This document shows positions 1 through 11,160 of a stretch of 64,000 nucleotides of DNA, in pieces. The notes beneath the pieces were generated by a model. It was not told where the DNA came from and did not search any database. It worked only from the letters and a program-made list of their open reading frames with translations. The DNA lies in assembly GCA_051294375.1 (NCBI GenBank), contig CM119267.1, positions 18,695,439 through 18,759,438 of the forward strand. Reading direction: 5' to 3'. The position numbers and the translations under genes were made by a program. Within the stretch, counting starts at the first letter, position 1. Each line of letters begins with the position of its first letter. Origin of the DNA: Paraspadella gotoi (taxonomy: Eukaryota > Chaetognatha).

Positions 1-432
1 TTTTGTTGCCAAATAAGGTAATCGTGTCTCGGACGAACGACGGATCTTCGACCGAACCTGGATTCTCGTCCGGGTTTTTTTTCTTTTTCCTGTTTCGCAG
101 AGGGCGTGCTCTGTTTCAGGGACATTCGATTCGTCGGACGAATCGTTAGAGACGAACTAAACCGCAGGCTGGCTGAGTTATTGCTTTTTTTTTTACCTAA
201 GAGTGAACCAAGATTGGTTATTGGTGTTTAAGACTTTTTTGGTGTACAAAGTACATAATATTAGTTCGGATTATGTTAGGCCACTTTCTCAATTTGTCAA
301 TATGACCTGCCCGGTGAGCAGTGACCAGTGAGCACACTTATTCAGACTTACAACGGGCAGAGTGCCCTTTTGTGAGAAATTAAAGAACCGCTGATCGTAA
401 ATCGTAAATAAAACGGAAAAAAAAGAAACAAA
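1..432. repeat. Noisy duplicate block, copy A
   Basis: This block matches 1266-1780 in order and orientation, with many single-base insertions and deletions. Shared landmarks include the start 'cgtgtctcgg', 'gcgtgctct', 'gggacattcgat' and the end 'acaacgggcagagtgccc'. The two copies lie on either side of a 10-N gap (433-442) and a 25-N gap (1110-1134). I see no convincing gene. The indel-rich divergence suggests two noisy versions of one locus rather than an old duplication. Confidence 0.7.
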
Positions 433-442
433 NNNNNNNNNN

Positions 443-1030
443 ACTATGCAATGAATCTTAACTTTTTTTTTTATACATGTCGTTATTGATAGATTTTAAG
501 GTCAGTCTCGTGGCTGAACTCCATAAACTTTTAAAATATATTTTTATTATTCTCAAATATGTTTATATTAAATAAAAAATCGTTGTAGTACAAACTCTAA
601 ACTTTGTTTTCGCTAAAACACCAAAACACAACGAAACGAAAGGAATACCACATTATCTCAAATATGTTTAAAAAAGAGAAATATAGACAGACTGAAAACA
701 GTCTTATAAAGTCGCGTTTTATCGCGACTAAAAATTCTATGCATTTAGTATCGAGATCAAGTTAATACTTACGTTTTTTCATCTTTGTATTACCATTACG
801 TGCTCAAAGAATATATTATTAAGTCAAGTTCCTAGTAAAATGAGATCATTGCCAAAACTCGAAATGTCGAATGTTGAATACCAAACCGAAATTGTGTTTC
901 ACCTTTTCATTTGGCGACATTAGCACGGCAAGAATATCAAGGGAGACAATATTTCGTATATTTCAAACGTTCAAATCTTAAACTGCATCAATTACTTCAC
1001 TAATAAGACTCAAATATACGTAATTAGTAT
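443..1030. other. AT-rich noncoding stretch
   Basis: AT-rich sequence with no supported exon, RNA gene or tandem array. I see nothing specific in it. Confidence 0.5.
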
Positions 1031-1059
1031 TTTCCCGGGACACATATTCCTTTTCCGGA

Positions 1060-1234
1060 ATTTCCCGCGGCCTCCGCCGCAGCCGCCTCCGCCGCAGCCG
1101 CCTCCGCCGNNNNNNNNNNNNNNNNNNNNNNNNNACCCCCACAGCCTACCAGCCGCCATCTCGCGCAGCCGCATCCGCCGCGGATGGGCCCGCTATGGCT
1201 CGATCGCCGAATGTGTCCGCACTTTGGTGGGAAT
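1060..1234 (+). other. GC-rich proline/glutamine-coding island, interrupted by a gap
   Basis: Before the 25-N gap, a 15-base unit (cctccgccgcagccg) repeats about three times and can encode PPPQP units. After the gap the GC-rich stretch continues and can be read as a peptide containing PTAYQPPSR and ending SALWWE then TAA. Composition contrasts sharply with the AT-rich flanks, so this may be the end of a proline-rich coding exon. Neither a splice acceptor nor frame continuity across the gap can be shown. A CpG-type promoter or simple GCC repeat would look similar. Confidence 0.25.
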
Positions 1235-1265
1235 AAACTCGTTTTCGCCGACTCAAAAAAATTTT

Positions 1266-1780
1266 TGATTGCCAGTAATAAGCGTTAATTCGTGTCTCGG
1301 CACGAACGGACGCGGTATCTTACGCCAACTGATTCTCAGCTCGGCGGTTTCTTTTCGTTTTCCTGTGTTCGCAGAGGCGTGCTCTAGTTTCCAGGGACAT
1401 TCGATACTAGTAGCGGGACGAATTCCGCTCTTAGAGCTGACCGTAACTAAACCGCAGCGTTGGCTGCAGTTTCATTTGCTTTTTTTTTTTGACCTGCGAG
1501 TATTGCTTGACCAAGATTAAGCGTTATGGTGTTTACAGACTTTTTTGCGGTTGCGTTTTACAAAGATACTACTAGATTATATAGCTTTCGGATTATTGTG
1601 TAGGCCATCTACTCTCACTATCCTTTATGTCAATATGACTCTGCCCGGTCGCTTTAGCACGCTGACACGTTGAGCACCCACTTATACTCAGATCTTACAA
1701 CGGGCAGAGTGCCCTATTTTGCTGAGAAATTAATATGACCCCGCTGATCTCGTAATATTCGTAAACTAGTAAACACGGAC
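1266..1780. repeat. Noisy duplicate block, copy B
   Basis: Second version of the 1-432 block. It carries extra bases scattered throughout, as expected from long-read insertion errors. Small open frames in it are not credible genes. Confidence 0.7.
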
Positions 1781-1979
1781 AAGAATATAGAAGAAACCAA
1801 AGCCACATCGACCAAAAAAGAGAATATTTTGATGTCATTAAAGCCAATTTATCGAAAAAATGACCTTCGATTTTTCGTCGATTCCGACATTTTTTCCTGC
1901 GCTTCCATTCCGAGAAATAAAAAACCAAATACTCTTTGCCAACGTACACTGAGAGCAAATTCTAGCGAGGTCGAACAGT

Positions 1980-2340
1980 ATTGAGAAAGATTTTAACAGT
2001 GATTTCGCTCTTCAGGAGCAGTCGCGAAATCATTTAATCTAATATTTGGAGCTTGGTTAACGTATCGTTTCAACTTAGTGTGATTTCTGCTTCCGTGAAT
2101 AATATCGCATCATCTCAAATCAATAATTCTCATCAAGTTATTTAAGAAAATTCTAGCCCGGACTCGCCCTCAGTCTATTAACAAGTTAAATAACTTACGT
2201 TCTGTTTTCGAGCATGAATTTGTCAAGAGGTTAATATATAAAATAATCCATCATTTTTCACTCTCTTCACCAAACGTCTCTTCGATCATAGATCGATTTA
2301 CTCTTTACTTTGAAAGCCACGATGTATAACTGAAATTTAA
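1980..2340. repeat. Degenerate repeat, related to 5107-5400
   Basis: Shares ordered landmarks with 5107-5400: a 'caggag.agtcg.gaaatcattta' start, 'gaatttgtcaaga.ggttaatatataaa' in the middle and 'aagccacgat.ta' near the end. Indels and substitutions separate the copies. Either an old dispersed duplication or another noisy assembly copy. Confidence 0.55.
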
Positions 2341-3040
2341 ATTTATTTTATCGAGGCTTGACGGGACAGCCGGGGTCAGCGCCTTTAATGTTGTTTAGGT
2401 TGGATTCTTTGTTGACGTCGTCGTTCCGTTCGTTCCCGCTCGCCGGCTTTTGAATTAGCTGGGACCTTACCGTTTTTTTTTAAATAAAATTTATTATGAT
2501 TATTATACAAGTTTTTACATACAAAGTGTGCGATCATAAGTAAGTTAAAAACTTAGCATATGGCTTCTCAACTTGAAACTAGCTTTTGATTATTTTCTTA
2601 TTACATTTGAATTTAAGTATTTTTTGTTTGAATTTCCATTTTCATTATGATTGTCACTGCATATAGCAAATGAGATTCATTTAGTACTCATGTATGAATA
2701 TCCAGAATTAGTATATTAGAAATGCTATTAAGCTAATTTACATATTGCCAGTATATAATATTGAAGATGAAATTTCATGATAAAATTTTTTTGTTAAATT
2801 TCGTAGTAAAAATGGAACTTTCAAAGGACATTTTATTAAATGAGTAGCTATTATATCTTGAATTTTAATACCAAAGTAAAAAATAACACAATCTTTTTAC
2901 AAGCTGCGATTGGAAAAGCAATAAAAATACAATTTTGGAATACAAAGTTTCAATTGTAAACCATTGTCATACATTTTTGTGTGCCTTTCTTATTATTTAT
3001 ATTCATATATATTCTTTTTTAGGCGGCGTGCCTTTTCTGA
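2341..3040. other. AT-rich noncoding stretch
   Basis: No exon, RNA gene or tandem repeat that I can support. Confidence 0.5.
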
Positions 3041-3044
3041 ATCG

Positions 3045-3600
3045 TTTTTATAAAAGACCGAGTTCAGTTTCTCTCTGTCTCTCGTTTGTGTTGCGATCTC
3101 TTGCGTGATCGTTCGTTTTTTGAAAAATCTTCTTGGATATTTTTTTCTTTTTTTAAAAACAATATAATTTGATCAGGCGCGGCTCTCTCTGGAATCCGTA
3201 AACCAAAAAACTGAGGTTCAGTGCATCTCTCTCTCTCTCTCAGCCTTCCGTCCTCCTCTCTCTTCTCTCTTCTCTCTCTCTCTCTCTTCTCTCTTCTCTC
3301 TCTTTTTTCTCCAAAAAAAAAAGTTAATTCAGCTTTTGTTTTACCACCCGTTTTTGAAAATCCTTATGATTTCTTTTCCCTTCTTTAAAACCTTTAGTCA
3401 TACGCCATTTTATGCTCCGCGCTTTCTTTCTTCACATACAAAATCCCAAATACATCTGAGTATTTTCGTGAGATTTTTTTGAGAAAATGTGCACAAGACA
3501 TACACTTACTTGACCTGGATTTCGCTGGGCCGCTTGCGGCGGCCTGCCTCCTTTTACCACGTCTCGGCGGTCGGCAACGGACGTAAACCAGATGTCGGGG
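3045..3600. repeat. CT-tract-associated dispersed repeat
   Basis: Contains CT-rich microsatellite runs joined to a non-simple core that reappears inverted at 43430-43620. Shared pieces are 'cgatctcttgcgtgatcgttcg', 'tacaaaatcccaaa' and 'acttacttg.cc...atttcg'. A weaker copy of the 'caaaatccca' part lies near 4330. The pairing of a GA/CT tract with a conserved core suggests a transposable element family that carries or seeds microsatellites. Confidence 0.55.
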
Positions 3601-3749
3601 AAACATGACCTACGCTCGATTATAACGCGCTCTTTGATGGGCCAACGGAAAAACGTTACGTGTCATAATATAAAAATCAAATCTTGACCGAATGATCCAC
3701 GCCGATATAAACAAGAGTGACCTAATATTTGCGTATTCGCTTTGGCGGG

Positions 3750-4045
3750 CGAAACTTCTCTCTCTCTCTCTTCTCCTTCTCCTCTCTCTCTCGTCTCTCT
3801 GCTCCTCTCTTCTTTTGTTACAAAAAAAATAATAAATTCACTGTAACACGAGTAAGACGTCCTCTCGTCTCTGCCTCTCTCTCTCTCTCTCTCTGACCTA
3901 TCTTTCTCCTCTATCGTCTCTCTCTCTCTCTTTCCTCTCTTTCTACTCTTTTTATGTACAAAAATCTAATTTTTTAGTCACACTTTTTTCACCTCCTTCA
4001 CTTAAACGATAGTTTCCGCGCTCTCTCTATCACTCTCTCTTCTCG
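3750..4045. repeat. CT-rich microsatellite cluster
   Basis: Several interrupted CT-dinucleotide runs separated by short AT-rich spacers. No coding signal. Confidence 0.7.
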
Positions 4046-4380
4046 TTTTTTTTTTTACTACAACATTACAAATCAATTTTTTCCTTAGTCACTTTTGACC
4101 GCGCTTGCTTCGAACACGGCGTACGAGTCCACACGGCAGTACACCAGCATCGCTTCTAGCGTGCTTCTGTTTCTAGCATCTTCTCTCGTTCTCTTCTCTC
4201 CTCTCTTCTCCCTTATCTGCCTGGCTCTCTATGATGTACGGGATTCGTTCGTTATTTTGAAAAATTCTTATTATTTTTTTCCTTCTAAAATACTCTTTAT
4301 CTTATGCCTGCCATTTCATTATTTGTTCTATATACAAAATCCCATTACACTCCGATGCCATTTTCTATGATTCATTTTAG

Positions 4381-5106
4381 TAATAAGAAAGATGCAGTGG
4401 CAAGGTCACGATGTACATTCAGCTTTGCTGTGCGTGTTGTACATATAGCTGCTTATTATGTCCCGGGCAAACTTGCGCGGATTAATTACATTGGCATATA
4501 TAACTTGTCCTACCGTCGAAAAGTATTTTTTTCCAGTTTTTGTTTATTACGTGTAACTTTGGACCGGTCGTCGGCCCTACGATTGGCAAATATATCTAAA
4601 AAGGGTTGAGAAGAAGATATGTCAAATTAGAACATCGCTCACTTTTCTTTGGTTATTCCTTAGACAATGTTTTACGAATGGTTTAAAATTTGAAATTTTT
4701 TTTAGCTGGTATATAGTTTATCATATATTATTATTTTTTAAGAATAATAATTATTTGATGGATATAATATTTATACAATCAGGTTAAATATGCAAATATG
4801 ATAATTTGACCTCCTGTGTTGGTTGCTTTTCTTAAAAAAAAAGAACAATCTAAAATTTCATTCAAGATTTAAAACCTTTTTTTGAAGATGAGTACTGCGA
4901 AGATTTTTTGGTGGTGTGTAGTAAGTTGGATACACGGGATCATATAAACCCAAGTATGGGTGGGAAAAGTGTGAAGAGGATGAGTTGTCGGGGCCTAGCT
5001 CCAGAAATACGTTTCGAAAAACCGAGTTTCAAGCTCTAGGACAGGTCCTGATGAGTGGCCACCTGCTTACCATTCTCTCTCGTTTCCTCCTCTCTCTTCT
5101 ATATTT
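4381..5106. other. Noncoding stretch
   Basis: Mostly AT-rich sequence. Short open frames start within it but none has a convincing splice context or recognisable protein. Confidence 0.45.
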
Positions 5107-5400
5107 ACTTCTTCTCCTTCTCAGGAGAGTCGGAAATCATTTAACTAATTTTTGAGGCGTTTTAAGTATTCGTTGTTAACTTAGGTGTTCCTTTTGAAAA
5201 ATCGCAAATCTCAAAATAAATCTTTCAAGTAATTTATTAAAGCGCAATAAAAAATGTCAACCATCGCTCATATGTTAATAGAAAATTTAACTAACCTATG
5301 AATGAATTTGTCAAGAAGGTTAATATATAAAAAGAATCCATATTTTATCCTGACAAAACGTTCGAAGATTGCTCTTAAGCCACGATATAACCGATTAAAT
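5107..5400. repeat. Degenerate repeat, related to 1980-2340
   Basis: Second member of the pair described at 1980-2340, in the same orientation and more AT-rich. No gene seen. Confidence 0.5.
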
Positions 5401-5535
5401 TCATAGTTTTTATAAATTTTAAACGGTTTTATACGTGGAATTAAAAAATAAATAATAGATAAGAAGTTTTAAGAATTAAACGTTGGAAAATTATAAAAAG
5501 CAAAGAAATAAAACAATTCCGCCTTTAACTCGCCG

Positions 5536-5944
5536 NNNNNNNNNNNNNNNNNNNNNNNNNNNNNNNNNNNNNNNNNNNNNNNNNNNNNNNNNNNNNNNNN
5601 NNNNNNNNNNNNNNNNNNNNNNNNNNNNNNNNNNNNNNNNNNNNNNNNNNNNNNNNNNNNNNNNNNNNNNNNNNNNNNNNNNNNNNNNNNNNNNNNNNNN
5701 NNNNNNNNNNNNNNNNNNNNNNNNNNNNNNNNNNNNNNNNNNNNNNNNNNNNNNNNNNNNNNNNNNNNNNNNNNNNNNNNNNNNNNNNNNNNNNNNNNNN
5801 NNNNNNNNNNNNNNNNNNNNNNNNNNNNNNNNNNNNNNNNNNNNNNNNNNNNNNNNNNNNNNNNNNNNNNNNNNNNNNNNNNNNNNNNNNNNNNNNNNNN
5901 NNNNNNNNNNNNNNNNNNNNNNNNNNNNNNNNNNNNNNNNNNNN
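5536..5944. other. Assembly gap (409 N)
   Basis: Unsequenced. The right edge begins in a short TG run. Confidence 0.99.
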
Positions 5945-7500
5945 TGTGTGTGTGATCAACTGGACTGACTGGATAAGGAGCGGGGTAAGAGCAGCGTTGA
6001 GATTGGGTCCCCTTGAAACAAGTAGAGAAAACTGAACGAGGTGCAAAAATTAGATCTCAGGGATGAGATCGACCGGAATTACTAAAGTCGGTCAAAAGGT
6101 TAGAACAAGGAAAGGTTGAGGCTGGCCGAATGAAATCGACAGGAATAAAGTTAAACGAGATGATCAAATGGTGTAGCGTTTATGATTAGCTGGTTCGAGT
6201 GATGGGATACTGAAATGATTGATAGAAGCGAAATGATTGAACGGTTAAGAAAAGAGAACGAAAGCAGATGATATATGGTTCCTATGGACAAGAAAATTGT
6301 ACTGAAAGTCGTATTGGATTTACAAAAAAAAATGGACCAAAGGAAAAACGTGTTCCAACGTCTTGAAGTCTAAAAAGGTTTCCCTAATCCTGGGACAAGC
6401 GGACCCCGGCCGATCTCAGTCAAACGCTTTTTTTCTTTTATCGTCTTCCTAACGACTCACGGGAAGTGAAAAAATGGGAAGAAAAAAAATCAAGACTGCA
6501 TAATCGGTCCGTCGGTTTACGATAAAACGGATTTCTGCCAGAGCTTTTATCTGGAGATAAAACCGATTAAGACGGAGGCTGGGAGGGGGGAGGGGGGAAA
6601 ATGGTGGTTTTTAAGGGGGGGCGTGAGGGGCTGGGGGGGATTGAGTGGGGTAGGGAAGCGACGTTTGCAATAAAGGAAAATAAGAAAAGAGAAGAAAAGA
6701 AAAGAATAAATCGGAAAGGGAAGAAGGGCATGAAATGATAAGCAGAAAAAAAAATAAAGGAAGAATGAAAAAAAAAGAAAAACTGGAAAAAAAAGATTAA
6801 AAAAAATAAGCAGGAAAAAGTCAGAAAAAGAAAAAAAATAAGAAGAAAAAATACGCTTCTTGGAATCCACTCAACAAATTCTTTTCTTTTATCTTTTTTT
6901 AGATTTGATTTTTTTTCCTTGAACTTCTTCTACTACGAAGAGCCTCACAAAAGTGACGTATTTCACGCACTTGTGAGTTGTGACAGAGTTGTCGCTTTTC
7001 AGGCGAAAAAACATGAAACGATTAAAAAAACTCTTTTGGTTTTACACCACAATCACTAGTACATTACACGAATTTTGGATTTTTTATATCTAAAGACTGA
7101 GGCGAAATTTTTTCTATATTTGGAAGCAAGTGTGTTATCTTACGATTCGATTCGGTTGCGCCAAATCACGTGGGCCACGCCCATTGCGGATTTCAAGACC
7201 TGTCAATCGAAGAAGAAAAAGAAATAAAGAAAAGAAGAATGAAAGAAGGAATGAAAGAAAACACAAAGAAACAAAGAAATATACATAAAAATGACAAAGG
7301 ACTGAGAGAGCCTTCCCATCGGATCTCTCATCCCTGGATTTTCGTCCGCGTCCTTCGACCATTCCCCCTCCCGTCCATTTATTTATCCTTCTCCTTCTCA
7401 TTCGATTTCGTGAAAGTTTTACCCCATCGACAAGCAAGGTTGGTTCTATTCTCTTGTGGAGATTAACGTAATGAGTGCCTCCCTCCAGTATAATTCGTTA
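5945..7500. other. Purine-rich noncoding stretch
   Basis: Contains G-rich and A-rich runs (for example near 6580-6650) and poly-purine segments at 6660-6850 and 7200-7290. Open frames here are compositional (Lys/Glu/Arg on one strand, Phe/Ser/Leu on the other). No supported exon. Confidence 0.45.
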
Positions 7501-7504
7501 TCGA

Positions 7505-8016
7505 AATCGCACTCTTCTTTTCTACTCTCTTCTCTCTATCTTCTTCTCTTTCTTCTTTTGTCCCTCTTGCTCCTCTTCCCCCTCTCTCCTCATTTCTCTC
7601 CTGTTATTAATCCTACCTCTCTCTTCTCTATTCTTTTTTCCTTTACTCGTTACTCTTTCCCGTAGTATCTTCTTTTCTTTCCTGATTCCTGCTCTTTCTA
7701 TCTCTTCTCTCTCCCTCTCTCTCTCTGCTTTCCCCCCTCTCTCTCTCGTCCGTCACTTCCTCTCTCCTCCTCTCTCCTCGCTCTCGTCTTCTCTCCCTCC
7801 TCTCTCTCTCCTCTTTCTCTCTCCTCTTCTCTCTCTCTCCTCCTTTGCCACTCGCTCTCTCGGATCTTTCCCCTTTTCTCTCTACTCTTCTTCCCTCCTT
7901 CTTCTCCTCTCGTCTCTCCTCTTCTCTCTCTCTCTCTTCTGTTTGATGTGCTCTATCATTCCTCCTTCTATTTCTATGTCTTTCCTACTTTTCCTTTGTC
8001 TCTCTCGAGTCCTCTT
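7505..8016 (+). repeat. Long polypyrimidine (CT-rich) tract
   Basis: About 500 bases of nearly pure pyrimidine on the plus strand, as imperfect CT, CTT and CCT units. It ends at a 25-N gap (8017-8041), and a GA tract starts immediately after the gap. The long Ser/Leu/Phe open frame is a product of this composition, not a gene. Such strand asymmetry can form triplex DNA and also breaks assemblies. Confidence 0.85.
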
Positions 8017-8041
8017 NNNNNNNNNNNNNNNNNNNNNNNNN

Positions 8042-8075
<34 letters not shown>

Positions 8076-8077
<2 letters not shown>

Positions 8078-8190
8078 AAGGTGATTATCGATAACGATTC
8101 TGGAAGCTCATTCGTTTCTCCAGAGAATGAGCCCAACCTTCTTTCGATTCTTCGAAACGTGGGGGGGAATTCGAGACGACATCAGGGATA
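8076..8190 (+). other. Possible coding island after the GA tract
   Basis: After the GA run, one frame reads KVIIDNDSGSSFVSPENEPN and continues to a stop at about 8190. The composition is balanced and protein-like, unlike the flanking repeats. A pyrimidine-rich acceptor-like site (cgtttctccag) lies inside it at about 8123. No good splice donor is visible, and it borders a noisy gap. It might be an exon of the 8.4 kb spacer-domain gene with a local sequence error, or chance. Confidence 0.2.
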
Positions 8191-8415
8191 GAGATCGATG
8201 AAGAAGAACCAAGAATATGGATCCCTTTTTTTTGGGTCATGAATAATTCGTTGAAAAAAGAGTTGCAGAAAGTAATAAGCAGTTATTTTACGAATTCTAG
8301 AAAAAAGGGACAGGGAGAAGAAGAAGATATTGCAACCTAAATATTTAATGGAGCTTCAAATTGAATTAAGTAATAAATAAACAATTTAAAATCTAACGCA
8401 ATCGTTCGTTTTCAG

Positions 8416-8542
8416 CGTGAATCCTTTCGGTGAATTCATCACCTTTGAATCCCAATTGGCTCAACCCGTCGATGTCTTTCTCATCTTCCAAGAAGAAAAT
8501 AAAGGAATCGGGTTTAGTTATTTGTTGCCGCCAAAGAAAAAG
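8416..8542 (+). CDS. Exon: end of an ADAMTS-type spacer domain (ADAMTS-like/papilin-like gene)
   Basis: The exon has a good acceptor (ttcgttttcag) and a donor (AAG then gtaaac). It supplies 42 full codons in phase 2 to 0, beginning VNPFGEF and ending SYLLPPKKK. The segment AQPVDVFLIFQEENKGIGF followed by SYLLP fits the C-terminal strand pattern of the spacer domain of ADAMTS, ADAMTS-like and papilin proteins. There a 'P..V.ll.qe.npGi.y.Y.lP' ending is usual. These are secreted extracellular-matrix proteins. This exon opens the plus-strand chain that ends in a thrombospondin type-1 exon at 62.6 kb, which supports the family call. Earlier exons (protease or TSP1/Cys-rich part) are not visible upstream. 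The family call comes from remembered motif patterns; the exon call itself is stronger. Confidence 0.6.
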
Positions 8543-9199
8543 GTAAACGAATGAAAAAAGATTTAAAAATATAAAATAATGTACTCGTAATAGAATTTTT
8601 AATTGATAAAAAAAGTTTCGCCGATTTGAATACGATCTTTTTAAATAATTACCGGTTGATAAAACCACTCCGATATGCCAATCAGATATCAATGCCCGCA
8701 AAAGAAAAACTATTACTGATCAATAGCCTAAAAAGTGCCACGTTTTTTTAAAAAAATTCCAAATTTTTCTCCCCCGATTAGTTCAACGCTTAAATGTTAA
8801 GACTTAACTTGTTAAATGTTAAGACTTAACTTAAGTCAGCTGATTCCTTCTAATTCGCCTCATCCTAAAAAAAAGAGTTGAAAAAAGTAAAAAGAAGTAT
8901 TTTTGTTTTCGCTCTAAATATTCGTTGCCAAAAAACTTTTCTTGACGGAGAGTATTGCATTTCCATGACAAAGTGACGCGACGGCGCGAGAAGAATAAAG
9001 CTAACCACAATTTTTTTTTGACAAAACAACAAAACAAAAAAAAAAAACAAAAAATAGAAACGTAAGATAAAAAAAAACGTGTGCGAGAATTTTGCACTCG
9101 CTTACAGATCGTTGTTTCATCTGATCACGTTAACCTGATTCAATTTTTGATTATTCTTTTGCGCTTAAATCAAATCAAATTTTAATGCGGAACAGCATT

Positions 9200-9840
9200 A
9201 AACTAATCCATTATTGGTATTAATTATTGTGTTAAAATATTTTTTGCAAAAATGTTCCGAACGCCATGAGTAATTCGCTAATTAATAATATTATATTGCT
9301 ATAAAATGGTACAAGATCAATATAATATATATGATATAATGTTAAAAATTTTTTTTGATATTTTAAGTTTTTTTAATTGATTCGATAGAGCTTAAAAAGT
9401 TAAGCAAAAATAAATAATTACTAACTTTTTATATTTTGATGTTTTATTACTACAAGAAATAGTAAAACAACTGCTAAAATCATCGGATGGCATGATCGAT
9501 AATGATGAGTTATTTTAAGTGTTTTTCTCAATTTTAACTCCACTTAATCATGCAAAATATTGAAAAAAGAATTATACTTTGTGTAGTATAAACTTTTCAT
9601 AAGCATATTTGAATTGCTTTTAAAATAAATAAAAAAAATTTTTAAAAATTTTGACATTTTCCGCTATCTATAATACAATATTAAAAATTAATTGCTAATG
9701 GCTTTCCCTTTCCATTTTTAGAAAAATTTTGCTCCATGAAAGTCTTTCTCAGAAATGTATTGAATTTATTTGAAAGGTTCCCAATCAAACTTCTGACCCA
9801 CCCCATTTGCACGAAGTTTGGCTCTACTTGATATTTATCT
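9200..9840. repeat. AT-rich dispersed repeat, copy 1
   Basis: Ordered similarity to 36230-36790. Both share 'aaaatattttttg.caaaaatg', then 'cttaaaaagttaa..aaaaat', then 'aaaaaagaattatactttgtgtag', then 'tgacccaccccatt' (copy 2 'tgactcaccccatt'). The 3' part recurs at 43740-43870. No coding capacity seen. Probably a nonautonomous element. Confidence 0.65.
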
Positions 9841-9882
9841 TTATTTTATCAAATAAAAAAAAAAAACGGGTAAAAAGAAAAG

Positions 9883-9976
9883 ACGAAACTTGAAAACGAG
9901 GTTTTCAAAAATGAGGAGGAAGAGGAAGAGGACGAGCGCTCGACCGAGGAGACGGCGGAGGATCCAACTTTAAAAG
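9883..9976 (+). CDS. Candidate exon: acidic linker of the plus-strand gene
   Basis: Open in phase 0 to 1, reading TKLENEVFKNEEEEEEDERS and then TEETAEDPTLK, with a strong donor (AAAG then gtaaga). The acceptor (aaaag) has a poor pyrimidine tract, so the left edge is uncertain. Phase 0 matches the preceding spacer exon, and phase 1 matches the next exon at 10318. It would be a Glu-rich disordered linker after the spacer domain. An alternative frame gives only a short Arg-rich peptide. Confidence 0.35.
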
Positions 9977-9984
9977 GTAAGAAG

Positions 9985-10050
9985 AAAGGAAAAGAAAGGA
10001 AAAGAAAGNNNNNNNNNNGAAAAGAAAGGAAAAGAAAGGAAAAGGAAAGT
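9985..10050 (+). repeat. GGAAAAGAAA tandem repeat with 10-N gap
   Basis: Tandem copies of a ten-base purine unit on both sides of a 10-N gap (10009-10018). It begins right after the splice donor of the acidic exon. Confidence 0.8.
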
Positions 10051-10317
10051 TTTATTGAGAAAAAAAGAAGAGAAAAGAAGTGAAAAAAAAGAAAAAAAGA
10101 AAAAATTTAAAACGATGAGTAAGAAAATGAAAAAAAATGATGAGAGCCAAAAATTTGGGAAAAAAAGGATGTTGAATGACAAATCACAATAAGAAAAAAA
10201 AAAGAAGCCAACCAACAAAACTAGTACGTAAAAAAACCTTCAAGGTTGATATAAAAATAAAAAAATAAAAAATTAGATGTTGATAAAATGGAAATAAAAG
10301 TCGGAACAAAATCACAG

Positions 10318-10504
10318 AGACAAAGACTGAAAAAAAAAGAAGCGAAACCAACTTAGCTCGACTCCGAGACAATCCTCTGATGACGATGGGCGGATGGAAA
10401 CCGACTTCCCCCCTCGCCCCCTCCCCGACTCTCTCACCCCATCAAAAAAGAGTGAACACCAATGATGACAATTCGGGAATGAGGCTGACACTTGGCGAGA
10501 TGAG
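10318..10504 (+). CDS. Candidate exon: Pro/Ser-rich linker of the plus-strand gene
   Basis: Phase 1 to 2. After a Lys-rich start it reads SETNLARLRDNPLMTMGGW, then KPTSPLAPSPTLSPHQ, then an Asn/Asp segment and MRLTLGEM. It ends at a consensus donor (AG then gtgaga). The acceptor (atcacag) is plausible but has little pyrimidine before it. Base composition is richer in G and C than the flanks, and phases fit both neighbours. It has no recognisable domain and is probably a disordered, possibly O-glycosylated segment. Confidence 0.4.
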
Positions 10505-10937
10505 GTGAGAGAGATGAGATGAGGAGAGGGAGAGACAAAGTAATGATATAACAAAGGACATGACCTAGATGAGAAAGCATATTTTTTTGTCCTTCTCTCA
10601 GTCAGTCTCTCTCTCTCCCTCTTTCTGAAAATGTTAATCTCTCCAAGTGTCTCTCAGTCAGCCATTATTGCGTAATTCTAAAGTATTTTTTGCGTGAAAT
10701 AAATAGCACGAAAGTTGAAATCTAGAAAACAATAGACACTGACTCAAAATAAGAACGATTAATTTTTTTTCTTCGAAAACGAGATAAAAAGGCTCGCATC
10801 AGCACGAAGGCGAAAAAAACAACTTGGTAGTTGACTCTGGCTTGTTTACTCATGACACAATGTCAATATCTAATGACAATAACGGATGATGCAAAAAAAA
10901 GATAACAAATCACTATCAATTTAAAAAAAAAACTTCA

Positions 10938-10941
<4 letters not shown>

Positions 10942-11034
<93 letters not shown>

Positions 11035-11040
11035 CTCCTC
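10942..11040 (+). repeat. CT microsatellite
   Basis: Near-continuous CT dinucleotide run about 100 bases long, just upstream of the acceptor-like site 'cacacggcag' at 11059. It may act as that site's polypyrimidine tract. Confidence 0.9.
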
Positions 11041-11160
11041 CACTTCCATCACACGGCAGATCGTCCGCGGGCAAAAGACAAAAGACCAACTGGCAAAGAG
11101 ATTGAAGCCCGTTATTAGCGAGAGTCGCCGATGTCGATAACACGGGAGGGGGCGTTGCAG

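Noticed and set aside
7475-8136. Open frame of over 200 codons, Ser/Leu/Phe-rich, on the plus strand
   Set aside because: Entirely due to the polypyrimidine tract, and it runs through a 25-N gap. No domain or splice context.
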